A stretch of 64,000 nt of DNA, taken from Mesorhizobium sp. WSM3860 (GTDB taxonomy: Bacteria > Pseudomonadota > Alphaproteobacteria > Rhizobiales > Rhizobiaceae). Each line of letters begins with the position of its first letter. Position 1 is the first letter of the stretch. This document shows, in pieces, positions 44,979-52,917 of this stretch. The notes under the pieces were generated by a model. That model was not told the DNA's origin and made no database searches. It saw only the letters and a program-made list of their open reading frames with translations. The position numbers were made by a program, and so were the translations under genes. Where the stretch lies: positions 186,001-250,000 of the forward strand of contig NZ_NSGF01000002.1 in the NCBI RefSeq assembly GCF_002294995.1, read 5' to 3'.

Positions 44979-46403
44979 TCATCCCGCCGTCGGCGTGGCA
45001 AGCAGCCATAGGCCGAATATCGTGTAGGCGATCATCAGAAGCGTCAGCGGCAGCTGGCTGAGCGCCGCGCGCGACGGCTGCGGGTGGATTCGCCAGGCAA
45101 GGCCATGTGCGATCAGGACCGCCAGCACATGGCCGGCGATGATGACGCCGGCCTGCAGATTCCACAGCCACCAGGCCGACTCGGCGCCGGCGACCACGCC
45201 CGCCTCGACCATCCTGTCGGCGGTGCCGAACAGGTTCCAGCCGAGAGCGAACGGATCGGACAAGGCGACCAGCGCGTATTGGCCGTCGACGAGCAGCGCC
45301 GTGAGGTAGTGCGCGATGTGGTAGGCGAGCGCGATCGGCACGATCGACCAAACCAGGAGGCCGGCGGCTTTCTCGAACGGTTGCCGGTCGCCGGCAAGGC
45401 GCTGGCCGAGTGAAACGGCAAGCGCGAACAGGGCCGCCAACAAGATGAATGACAGCACCAAGCCAAAGCTGCCGATGCCGATCAACGCGGTGCGGCCGGG
45501 AAATTCCAGTGGATTGACGCCGAACAGACCGAGCCAGAAGAAAGTTCTGGAAAGACCGTCGAAGGATACGGACGACAGCGCCAGCAGCAGGAACGCCGTG
45601 CCGCTTGCCGGCAATGGCTCGGCCGCCAGCAGCTTCACCCCCGGCCAGCCGAGGTCGAGCCGGCCTTTCTCGCGCTGCAAAGGCGCGAAGCGGGCGACCA
45701 TGGAGAAGAAGACGGTCAGGAATTCGCCGCGCCGACTCCAGTTTTCGTAGCCGAAGACGAGTATGGCGGCGAAGCTGAACAGCCAATAGATGGCGGCGGC
45801 GAAGGCCAGGCGCGACGGATCGTCGGGCGCGGGGTCGATGAGCTCGAACCAGGCGAAGGTGAAGAACAGGACGAAAGCCGGCCAGTAGCCGAGCCACTTG
45901 GGAAGGCGCGATGGCTCGGTTTCGCGAAGGCTGAAGACGCGAAATGCAACGCGCCAGGGGCCGTACCACGGGTTGAGCCAGGACCAGAGATCGCCGAGCA
46001 CGCCCTGAAGCAGCGTGAAACCGGCCCACAGCAGCGTCCAGATGACCAGCGGCAAGGGGTTGGAGAGTGGATCACGGCTGCCGAACAGGCCGGTGGCGAC
46101 GAGAAGCACGCAGCCGGCAAAGGAAAGCAAGCTGAGGACGGTCCGCGGGTGGTCTTTGACGGTGAACAAAGAAAGGCGTCGGCGCCATAAGCGGTCAAGA
46201 GCTGCGGGCGGCAGCAGCGCCAGCGTCAGAAAGCTGAAAGCCACCGCAAGCGCGCCACCAGCGATGTAGTAGCCCGTTGGAAGAAGCAGGACATGGCCGC
46301 GGTCAGAGGCGTGGGCGAAGGCGGGGGTGGGGAGGAGAATTGTCAGGACGCAGACGAGAGCGCCCTTCGAAAGAGAATTTCCGCCAACGCCGTGTTCTTT
46401 CAC
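44979..46403 (-). CDS. Polytopic membrane protein of unknown function
   Basis: 474 residues from a GTG at 46403. A cleavable-looking signal (ALVCVLTILLPTPAFAHASD) is followed by about eleven hydrophobic segments and no soluble domain. Features: GLFGSRDPLSNPLPLVIWTL, WSWLNPWYGPWRV, HIAHYLTALLVDGQYALVAL with two His in the membrane-near region, a C-terminal HVLAVLIAHGLAWRIHP. The open frame continues upstream through a palindromic element, but those residues are not plausible protein. GAGGGGG from the element serves as ribosome-binding region. Not recognised; no function proposed. Confidence 0.75.
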   Translation of the reverse strand: MKEHGVGGNSLSKGALVCVLTILLPTPAFAHASDRGHVLLLPTGYYIAGGALAVAFSFLTLALLPPAALDRLWRRRLSLFTVKDHPRTVLSLLSFAGCVLLVATGLFGSRDPLSNPLPLVIWTLLWAGFTLLQGVLGDLWSWLNPWYGPWRVAFRVFSLRETEPSRLPKWLGYWPAFVLFFTFAWFELIDPAPDDPSRLAFAAAIYWLFSFAAILVFGYENWSRRGEFLTVFFSMVARFAPLQREKGRLDLGWPGVKLLAAEPLPASGTAFLLLALSSVSFDGLSRTFFWLGLFGVNPLEFPGRTALIGIGSFGLVLSFILLAALFALAVSLGQRLAGDRQPFEKAAGLLVWSIVPIALAYHIAHYLTALLVDGQYALVALSDPFALGWNLFGTADRMVEAGVVAGAESAWWLWNLQAGVIIAGHVLAVLIAHGLAWRIHPQPSRAALSQLPLTLLMIAYTIFGLWLLATPTAG

Positions 46404-46561
46404 ACCCCCCTCTGTCCTGCCGGACATCTCCCCCGCAAGGGGGGAGATCAGCGGCTCGCGCGAAGGGTGCTTGTCCTGCAACGTCGAAGATTGGCGAAAG
46501 CGGTGGCGACAGCCAATCTCCCCCCTTGCGGGGGAGATGTCCGGCAGGACAGAGGGGGGTG
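46404..46561. repeat. Dispersed palindromic element upstream of the membrane-protein gene
   Basis: ACCCCCCTCTGTCCTGCCGG (46404 on) is mirrored exactly by CCGGCAGGACAGAGGGGGGT (to 46561), with inner CTCCCCC-GCAA-GGGGGGAG type hairpins at both ends. It abuts the GTG at 46403. About 70 more bases without a visible feature separate it from the pncB stop. Confidence 0.85.
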
Positions 46562-46632
46562 GGCGGGAACTCGACATTTCAGGGTCGTGGATGACAAGTG
46601 GCGACCCCGGCATGAACATCACCGTTGCTGCC

Positions 46633-47937
46633 TCACACCTTGACCAGCTGCCTCACCCGGTCCTTCTCGCCGAATATCCTGAGATACCTTTTGATCTCCT
46701 TCTCGTCGCCGGTCGACTTGGCGGGGTTGTCGGAGAGCTTGACTGCCGGCCGGCCATTGGCCTCGCTGACCTTGCAGACCAGCGAGATGGCGTCGAGGCT
46801 GTTGGTCTCGGTCGGCGCGCAGCCTTCGAAATCATTGGTGAGGTTGGTGCCCCAGCCGAAGGACATGCGCACCTTGCCGCGGAAATGCTTGTAGGTCTCC
46901 TCGATGGTCTCGACCTCGAGCCCGTCGGAGAAGATGAGCAGCTTCTGCTTCGGATCCTTGCCCTTTTCGCGCCACCAGGAGAGGATCTTTTCGCCGCCTT
47001 CGATCGGCGGCGCGCTGTCGGGGCGGAAGCCGGTCCAGTCGGCGATCCAATCCGGCGCGTCGCGCAGGAAAGCGGCCGTGCCGAACGTATCGGGCAGCAC
47101 GATCAGCAGATTGCCGCCATAATAGCGCTGCCAGTCCTGCAGCACCTTGTAGGGCGCCTGCCTCAGCTCCTCCACCGAATTGGCGAGTGCCGCAAACACC
47201 ATAGGCAGTTCGTGCGCATTCGTGCCGAGCGCCTCGAGGTCGTTGTCCATGGCCAGAAGCACGTTGGACGTGCCGGTGAAAGCCTCGCCGATGCCTTCCT
47301 TCAGCGCCTCGACGCACCAGCGCTGCCACAGGAAGGAGTGGCGGCGGCGGGTGCCGAAATCGGAAATGCGGATGCCGGGCAATGCCTTCAGCCGCTCGGT
47401 CTTGGCCCACATCTTGGCCTTGGCGCGGGCGTAGAGCACGTCCAGCGCAAACTGGCCGAAGGAGCGCATGGCGGCGCGCGAGCGCAGCTCGTTGATGATG
47501 GCGAGCGCCGGGATCTCCCACAAGGTGGTGTACATCCAGGGACCGGGGAAGGACAGTTCGTACTGGCCGTCGCGCTTGGTGAGCTCGTAGTCGGGAAGGC
47601 GGAAATCCTCCAGCCAGGCGAGGAATTCCGGCTCGAAGATCTGCTTGCGGCCATAGAAGGTGTTGCCGCCGAGCCAGATCATCTCCTTCTTGGAGAAGCG
47701 CAAGGTGCGGGCGTGGTCGAGCTGCTCACGCAGTTCGCCTTCGTCGATCTCGTCGGCTAGCCGCACCGAGGTCGTGCGATTGATCAGCGTGAAGGTGGCG
47801 TCGACCTTGGGATACATGCCCCAGATCATCTGCAGCATCAGAAGCTTGTAGAAATCGGTGTCCAGCAGGCTGCGGACGATGGGGTCCAGCTTCCAGGTGT
47901 GGTTGTAGACGCGCCGCGCTATATCGGTTCGTGCCAT
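46633..47937 (-). CDS. pncB: Nicotinate phosphoribosyltransferase
   Basis: Makes nicotinate mononucleotide from nicotinate and PRPP in NAD salvage. 434 residues from the ATG at 47937 ([12 protein letters not shown]); a GTG three codons earlier is possible. Family landmarks: [67 protein letters not shown] and [10 protein letters not shown]. It shares the substrate nicotinate with pncA (37725), so the region holds both halves of the nicotinamide salvage route, apart and on opposite strands. Confidence 0.94.
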   Translation of the reverse strand: MARTDIARRVYNHTWKLDPIVRSLLDTDFYKLLMLQMIWGMYPKVDATFTLINRTTSVRLADEIDEGELREQLDHARTLRFSKKEMIWLGGNTFYGRKQIFEPEFLAWLEDFRLPDYELTKRDGQYELSFPGPWMYTTLWEIPALAIINELRSRAAMRSFGQFALDVLYARAKAKMWAKTERLKALPGIRISDFGTRRRHSFLWQRWCVEALKEGIGEAFTGTSNVLLAMDNDLEALGTNAHELPMVFAALANSVEELRQAPYKVLQDWQRYYGGNLLIVLPDTFGTAAFLRDAPDWIADWTGFRPDSAPPIEGGEKILSWWREKGKDPKQKLLIFSDGLEVETIEETYKHFRGKVRMSFGWGTNLTNDFEGCAPTETNSLDAISLVCKVSEANGRPAVKLSDNPAKSTGDEKEIKRYLRIFGEKDRVRQLVKV

Positions 47938-48156
47938 TCTGCTCACCCAAAAAGCGCGTTTCGCTTGCTTGATTTCAAGCGCGGCGCCTCAAGTCCCTGT
48001 TTTCAAGCACTCCGGAAGGAAAACCGCCGCGCAGCTTCCCGGAATTGTATCAGCCTCTTAGCATTGTATTTTTGAAAGCGCTTCCTGCTTTGCAAGCTGG
48101 CCCGACAAAAAGCAGCTATGCAAGTCCAGCGGTCAGGACGCTGCGCCAGAGGATAT

Positions 48157-48253
48157 CGCCGTTTCACGGAAACGGCGAAATGCTCTGGCTCTTTTTGTTT
48201 TTGCCGCAATTCCGGACGGAAAGCCGCTCACAGTTTTCCTGGAACTGCTCTAG
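48157..48253. repeat. REP-like element, copy 1, overlapping the end of the LysR gene
   Basis: CGCCGTTTCACGGAAACGGCG hairpin region, TTTTTGCCGCAATTCCGGAC, and CTGGAACTGCTCTAG match copy 2 at 50498-50611 in the same orientation. Bases 48228-48253 are coding for the LysR C-terminus. The 290 bases from pncB to the LysR stop otherwise show nothing. Confidence 0.75.
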
Positions 48254-49211
48254 CCCCGACCACCTTGAGGGCCGGGCGCTTCCTGCGGCTCGGCACACGG
48301 CCGGCGACCGGCGCATCGGCGCGGCCCTCGTCCTGCTCCTTCTCGGCAAACAGCCAGTCGATGAAAAGCTGGACGATCGGCGCCGAGCGCATCTCGTTGC
48401 GGCAGACGACATAGAAATCATCGACCGCCGGAACCGACAAAGTGAAGGGCGCGACAAGCATGCCCCTGGCGAGCAAGGCGCGCGCGGTCACGGAATCGCC
48501 GAGCGCCACGCCGTGGCCGTGGACGGCGGCCTCCACCGCTATGCGCGCGTCGCCGAGGTGATGGCGGCGGCCGCGCTCCAGATCGAGCGCGTCGGCGGCG
48601 GCGAGCCAGGTGTGCCACTCGCGGCCGTCGTCGCCATGCAGGAAAACGTGGTCGGCAAGGTCGCGCACGCTGCGGATCGGGCGGTTGTTGATCAGCGTCG
48701 GGCTGACCACCGGAAACAGCTCGAGGCCCGACCATTTGCGTATCCAGCAGTCGCTCCAGCTGCCGTCGCCATAGTGCACGCAGACGTCGATGTGCGGCGC
48801 GCGGATGTCCCTGGCATCGTTGGAGGGGATCAGCGTCAGCTGAATGTCGGGATACTGCGCGGTGAAGGAGCCGAGCCGCGGCGTCATCCACAACAGGAGC
48901 AGCGCCGGTACGCAGGACACCGACAGCACGCCGGTGCTTGCGGGGCGTGTCATGCGCTGCGTGGCGGCGGCGATGCCGTCGAAGGCCGCCGAAACGGCCG
49001 GCAGGAACTCAGCGCCGTGCGGCGTCAGCTTCACGCGCTGACCCGTGCGCTTGAAAAGCTTTACGCCGAGCGATTGCTCGAGCGCCTTGATTTGATGGCT
49101 GACCGCGCCGTGCGTGACGTTGAGCTCGCCCGCCGCCTTGGTCAGCGAGGCATGTCGCGCCGTCGCCTCGAAAGCGCGCAGCGGGTTCAACGGCGGCAAG
49201 CGCTTGGCCAA
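48228..49211 (-). CDS. LysR-family regulator (GcvA type)
   Basis: 327 residues: N-terminal HTH (NPLRAFEATARHASLTKAAGELNVTHGAVSHQIKALE) and a C-terminal effector domain typical of the GcvA branch (SVSCVPALLLLWMTPRLGSF, DVCVHYGDG). Divergent from the ureohydrolase gene, so it probably controls that gene and itself through the T-N11-A box at 49230-49242. The final residues (GARAVPGKL) and the stop codon are encoded by a REP-like element, so the tail beyond ~residue 300 is probably not conserved. Confidence 0.9.
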   Translation of the reverse strand: MAKRLPPLNPLRAFEATARHASLTKAAGELNVTHGAVSHQIKALEQSLGVKLFKRTGQRVKLTPHGAEFLPAVSAAFDGIAAATQRMTRPASTGVLSVSCVPALLLLWMTPRLGSFTAQYPDIQLTLIPSNDARDIRAPHIDVCVHYGDGSWSDCWIRKWSGLELFPVVSPTLINNRPIRSVRDLADHVFLHGDDGREWHTWLAAADALDLERGRRHHLGDARIAVEAAVHGHGVALGDSVTARALLARGMLVAPFTLSVPAVDDFYVVCRNEMRSAPIVQLFIDWLFAEKEQDEGRADAPVAGRVPSRRKRPALKVVGARAVPGKL

Positions 49212-49227
49212 GGACAGCTCCCGAGTT

Positions 49228-49244
49228 TGTGAGATTTTCTCACA
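49228..49244. promoter_or_regulatory. LysR-type box in the divergent LysR/ureohydrolase region
   Basis: Perfect inverted repeat TGTGAGATTTTCTCACA with a T-N11-A core, 17 bases before the LysR start. It fits an autoregulatory site that also controls the divergent gene 183 bases away. Confidence 0.6.
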
Positions 49245-49426
49245 GCAAAGACCCTAACAATATCAATTGATTTTTCAATACAGCTGCCTGACACTTTTGG
49301 CCGGAACAGCTCAAGAGACTTAGAATTCGCAGGCGCCGGCGAGCAACGATCCAGCCGGATGACGGCTGGCTTGGCAGCCGTCCGTGCAGTCGCCGCGCTG
49401 CAAGCAGTGACAGAGGAGGACCGGAC

Positions 49427-50482
49427 ATGGGTTACGATCGCGGCAAGCTCGAGGCGTTGCGCCGCAAATATGGCGAGAGCCATGGCGGCGAGATGTTCGA
49501 CCCGAAATTCCGCAAGGTCGCCGACAAGATCTTCAGCAAAAGCGGCACCCGGCTGGCGCCCTATTCCGGCATCCCGACCTTCCTTGCCGCGCCCTATCGG
49601 CAAGTGGCCGCCGACAATCCGGATTTCGGCGACTTGCAAGTGGCGATGATCGGCGTGCCAATGGACCTTGGCGTCACCAACCGGCCGGGCTCACGCTTCG
49701 GGCCGCGGGCGCTGCGCGCCATCGAGCGCATCGGCCCCTACAATCATGTGCTGGAATGCGCGCCGACGCATGAGCTGCGCGTCGCCGACATCGGCGACAC
49801 GCCGTTCCGCAGCCGTTACCGGCTGGAGATCAGCCACGAGGACATCGAAAAGCGCACCAACCAGATCGTCGACGCCGGCGTGCTGCCGCTTTCGGTCGGC
49901 GGCGACCATTCGATCAGCCATCCGATCCTGAAAGCGGTCGGTAAGCAGGCTCCGGTCGGCATGATCCATATCGACGCCCATTGCGACACCAGCGGGCTGT
50001 TCGACATGACCAAGTTCCACCACGGCGGACCGTTCCGCAACGCTGTCTTGGACGGCGTGCTCGATCCGACCCGCACCATCCAGATCGGCATTCGCGGCTC
50101 GGCCGAGTATCTGTGGGAGTTCACCTATGAATCCGGCATGACGGTGGTCCACGCCGAGGAGGTGACCGGCCTCGGCATACCCGCCATCATCGAGAAGGCG
50201 CGGAAGATCGTCGGCGACGGTCCGACCTACATCTCCTTCGACGTCGACAGCATCGATCCGGCCTTCGCGCCGGGCACCGGCACGCCTGAGGTCGGTGGGC
50301 TGACGACGCGCGAGGTGCTCGAGCTGCTGCGCGGCCTGAAGGGCCTCAACATCGTCGGCGGCGACGTCGTCGAGGTGGCGCCGCAATATGATGCGACCAC
50401 CAACACCGCCCATGTCGGCGCGCAGGTCCTGTTCGAGATCCTGAGCCTGATGGTGTTCAGCCCGGCAATCAAGAAGGGCTGA
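49427..50482 (+). CDS. speB: Agmatinase-family ureohydrolase
   Basis: 351 residues; hydrolyses a guanidino compound to amine and urea using two Mn2+ ions. All metal ligands are present: H161 (GGDHS), D183, H185, D187 (DAHCD), D272 and D274 (FDVDSIDP). GAGGAGG precedes the ATG. The N-terminus is ~40 residues longer than E. coli SpeB. Agmatine is the family default; guanidinobutyrate or another guanidino acid is equally possible, and the specific LysR partner suggests catabolic use. The polar amino-acid importer downstream may bring in the substrate. Confidence 0.88.
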   Translation: MGYDRGKLEALRRKYGESHGGEMFDPKFRKVADKIFSKSGTRLAPYSGIPTFLAAPYRQVAADNPDFGDLQVAMIGVPMDLGVTNRPGSRFGPRALRAIERIGPYNHVLECAPTHELRVADIGDTPFRSRYRLEISHEDIEKRTNQIVDAGVLPLSVGGDHSISHPILKAVGKQAPVGMIHIDAHCDTSGLFDMTKFHHGGPFRNAVLDGVLDPTRTIQIGIRGSAEYLWEFTYESGMTVVHAEEVTGLGIPAIIEKARKIVGDGPTYISFDVDSIDPAFAPGTGTPEVGGLTTREVLELLRGLKGLNIVGGDVVEVAPQYDATTNTAHVGAQVLFEILSLMVFSPAIKKG

Positions 50483-50497
50483 CACGAAAGCGTTTAA

Positions 50498-50611
50498 CCC
50501 GTTTCATGAAAACGGCGAACCGATCTATCGCTTTGTTTTTGCGCAATTCCGGACGGAAGCCATGGCGAAGTCGTCAAGCGTAAACCGACACTTTTCCTTG
50601 AATTGCTCTAG
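50498..50611. repeat. REP-like element, copy 2
   Basis: Shares CCGTTTCA-GAAAACGGCGAA, TTTTTGCGCAATTCCGGACGG and GAATTGCTCTAG with copy 1 at 48157-48253, with extra sequence in the middle. Same orientation, so the two copies are direct repeats flanking the LysR-ureohydrolase pair. Confidence 0.75.
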
Positions 50612-50678
50612 CCAATACGGCCGTCGCGCTGGAGCCGGCGGCCGGTTTCAACAACAAGCTTCCAGCAGGGGAACTAAA

Positions 50679-51479
50679 ATGACTCTTCGCAGCACAGTGA
50701 AATCCGCACTTACGGCACTCATCATGCTCGGAGCGGCCGGTCTTGCCTCGCAGGCCAAGGCCGACGCCATCGACGACATCACCAAAGCCGGCGCCATCAA
50801 TGTCGGCATCTTCTCCGACTTCCCGCCCTTCTCGTCGGCCAGTGCCGACATGAGCATCAAGGGCTATGACATCGACGTCGCGCAAGCGATCGCCGATTCC
50901 TTGAAGGTGAAGCTGAACCTGGTCAGCGTCACCGGGCAGAACCGCATCCCGTATCTCACCGACAAGCGCGTCGACATCCTGATGAGCGTCGGCTACTCCA
51001 AGGAGCGTGAGCAGGTGATCGACTTCGCCGCCGCCTACGCGCCCTACTACATCGCCGTCATCGGTCCGGCCGAGCTTGCCGTCAAAGGCAAGGACGACCT
51101 CGCCGACAAGTCGATCGCCGTCAATCGCGGCACGCTGGAGGACACTTCGCTCACCCAGGCGGCGCCCGCCTCGGCCGACATCCGCCGCTTCGACAACTAC
51201 AATTCCGTCATCCAGGCCTTCATCTCCGGACAGACGCAGCTGATGGTGGTCGGCAACGATGTCGGCGCGCAGGTGCTGGCCAAGCAGGTTGCATTGAAGC
51301 CCGAGCAGAAGTTCCAGCTGCTCACCTCGCCCTCGCATATCGGCCTCAACAAGAACGAGGACAGGCTGAAGAAGGCGGTGAACGATGCGGTTGCCAAGAT
51401 GCTGGCGGACGGCAAGCTGGACGAGAGCTCGAAGGCCTGGTTGAAGACACCGCTCAATCCCGACAACCTCAAGGATTGA
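50679..51479 (+). CDS. Polar amino-acid ABC transporter substrate-binding protein
   Basis: 266 residues, SBP family 3. Signal peptide (SALTALIMLGAAGLASQAKA-DA); then INVGIFSDFPPFSS, GYDIDVAQAIADSL, ILMSVGYSKEREQVIDFAAAY. Start 50679 with AGGGG upstream; the open frame extends further up into the REP element. Followed by a strong hairpin and two permease genes. Ligand unknown; a basic or guanidino amino acid would fit the ureohydrolase neighbour. Confidence 0.9.
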   Translation: MTLRSTVKSALTALIMLGAAGLASQAKADAIDDITKAGAINVGIFSDFPPFSSASADMSIKGYDIDVAQAIADSLKVKLNLVSVTGQNRIPYLTDKRVDILMSVGYSKEREQVIDFAAAYAPYYIAVIGPAELAVKGKDDLADKSIAVNRGTLEDTSLTQAAPASADIRRFDNYNSVIQAFISGQTQLMVVGNDVGAQVLAKQVALKPEQKFQLLTSPSHIGLNKNEDRLKKAVNDAVAKMLADGKLDESSKAWLKTPLNPDNLKD

Positions 51480-51484
51480 TCCCC

Positions 51485-51522
51485 GGAGCGGTTCAGCGCG
51501 CCATGAAGCGCTGAGCCGCTCC
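51485..51522 (+). terminator. Intercistronic hairpin after the amino-acid binding protein gene
   Basis: 15-bp stem (GGAGCGGTTCAGCGC / GCGCTGAGCCGCTCC, one G-T pair), 8-base loop, no T tract, 5 bases after the stop. Likely mRNA-stabilising or partly terminating. Confidence 0.6.
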
Positions 51523-51563
51523 CGCACTTCTGCGCTACGCACTTTCCAACAGGGCCAATCGCG

Positions 51564-52232
51564 ATGGGCTACAGCCTCGACTTCGGCTGGCTTGCGGGTG
51601 CAGCGGGCGCGATCGCGCGCGGCGCAGCGATGACGCTGCTTCTGATCGTCGTCACCACGCTTGCCGGCACTTTCCTCAGCATCCTGGGCGCCGCCGGCCG
51701 CCGGAACGGCCCGAAGCCGCTCAAGCTGGCGATCGGCTGGTATGTCGAGGTGATGCGCAACACGCCGTTCCTGGTGCAGTTGTTCTTCATCTTCTTCGGC
51801 CTGCCCAGCCTCGGCATCCGACTCGATCCGATCCTGGCCGCTATGCTGGCGATGACGCTCAACATGGCGGCCTACACGATCGAGATCGTCGGCGCAGGTC
51901 TGGACGCGGTGCCGCGCGGGCAGACTGAGGCAGCGCTTGCGCTCGGGCTCAGGCCCAGGCAGGTGTTCATCAAGATCGTGCTGCCGCAGGCGCTGAAGGT
52001 GATCTATCCGGCGCTGACCAGCCAGATCGTCATCATGATGCTGGAATCGGCCGTGGTGTCGCAGATTGCCGTGCGTGAGCTGACCTACGAGGCTGACATG
52101 CTGCAGGCCCGCACCTTCCGCGCCTTCGAAACCTATCTGGTGGTGACCGTGGTCTATCTCGGCCTGTCGATGGGACTTCGCCGGCTGCTGGTCAGCGGCG
52201 GGCGTCGCGCGCTCGGAGCCGGCGTGTCATGA
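51564..52232 (+). CDS. Polar amino-acid ABC transporter permease (HisMQ type)
   Basis: 222 residues, about five membrane segments, N-terminal segment AMTLLLIVVTTLAGTFLSIL, and the conserved loop VPRGQTEAALALGLRPRQVFIKIVLPQA that binds the ATPase. Overlaps the next permease by ATGA. Confidence 0.92.
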   Translation: MGYSLDFGWLAGAAGAIARGAAMTLLLIVVTTLAGTFLSILGAAGRRNGPKPLKLAIGWYVEVMRNTPFLVQLFFIFFGLPSLGIRLDPILAAMLAMTLNMAAYTIEIVGAGLDAVPRGQTEAALALGLRPRQVFIKIVLPQALKVIYPALTSQIVIMMLESAVVSQIAVRELTYEADMLQARTFRAFETYLVVTVVYLGLSMGLRRLLVSGGRRALGAGVS

Positions 52233-52873
52233 TCGAATTCACCCTCTGGGATATATTGCGCAACCTTCTGCTCGCCGCGCGCTGGACGGTGCTGTTGTCG
52301 CTTGCCGCCTTTGTCGGCGGCGCGCTGGTCGGACTGGTCGTGCTGTTCCTGCGCATATCGACGAACAAATGGATCAAGCGGATCGCTTCCGGCTACATCG
52401 CGCTGTTCCAGGGAACGCCGCTCCTGATGCAGCTCTTCCTCATGTTCTTCGGCCTGCCCATGCTCGGGCTGCGCATCGAGCCGTGGACCGCGGCGACGCT
52501 CGGCCTCACCTTCTTCGCCAGCGCCTATCTCGCCGAGATCTGGCGCAGCGGCGTCGACGCGTTGCCGCGCGGCCAGTGGGATGCGGGCGCCAGCCTCGGC
52601 CTGCACTACCTGCAGGAGCTCAGGCTGATCATCCTGCCGCAGGCCTTCGCCATCACGCGCGCCCCGACCGTCGGCTTCCTGGTGCAGCTGATCAAGTCGA
52701 CGGCGCTGACCTCGATCATCGGTTTCGAGGAGCTGGTGAGGACCTCCAACGCCATCAACAACGCAACCTTCGAACCGTTCACCGTCTACGGCCTGGTGGC
52801 GCTGATCTTCTTCGTCATGTGTTTCCCGCTGACGCAATATGCGCGGCGGCTCGAGCGGGTCTCCGCACACTGA
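52229..52873 (+). CDS. Polar amino-acid ABC transporter permease (HisMQ type)
   Basis: 214 residues, about five membrane segments; GTPLLMQLFLMFFGLP and loop LPRGQWDAGASLGLHYLQELRLIILPQA. With the upstream permease forms the membrane dimer. No ATPase gene follows; a terminator and the convergent MATE gene close the operon, so the ATPase must be encoded elsewhere or shared. Confidence 0.92.
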   Translation: MIEFTLWDILRNLLLAARWTVLLSLAAFVGGALVGLVVLFLRISTNKWIKRIASGYIALFQGTPLLMQLFLMFFGLPMLGLRIEPWTAATLGLTFFASAYLAEIWRSGVDALPRGQWDAGASLGLHYLQELRLIILPQAFAITRAPTVGFLVQLIKSTALTSIIGFEELVRTSNAINNATFEPFTVYGLVALIFFVMCFPLTQYARRLERVSAH

Positions 52874-52883
52874 AGATTCACCA

Positions 52884-52917
52884 CGGCCGCCGGGGCTAAG
52901 CGGCGGCCGCTCTTTTC
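52884..52917 (+). terminator. Rho-independent terminator of the amino-acid importer operon
   Basis: Perfect 9-bp stem (CGGCCGCCG / CGGCGGCCG) with an 8-base loop followed by CTCTTTTC. The T tract runs into the stop codon of the convergent MATE gene. Confidence 0.75.

Noticed and set aside
46327..47760. 477-codon plus-strand open frame opposite pncB
   Set aside because: It begins within a palindromic element and is antisense to a well-supported pncB gene.
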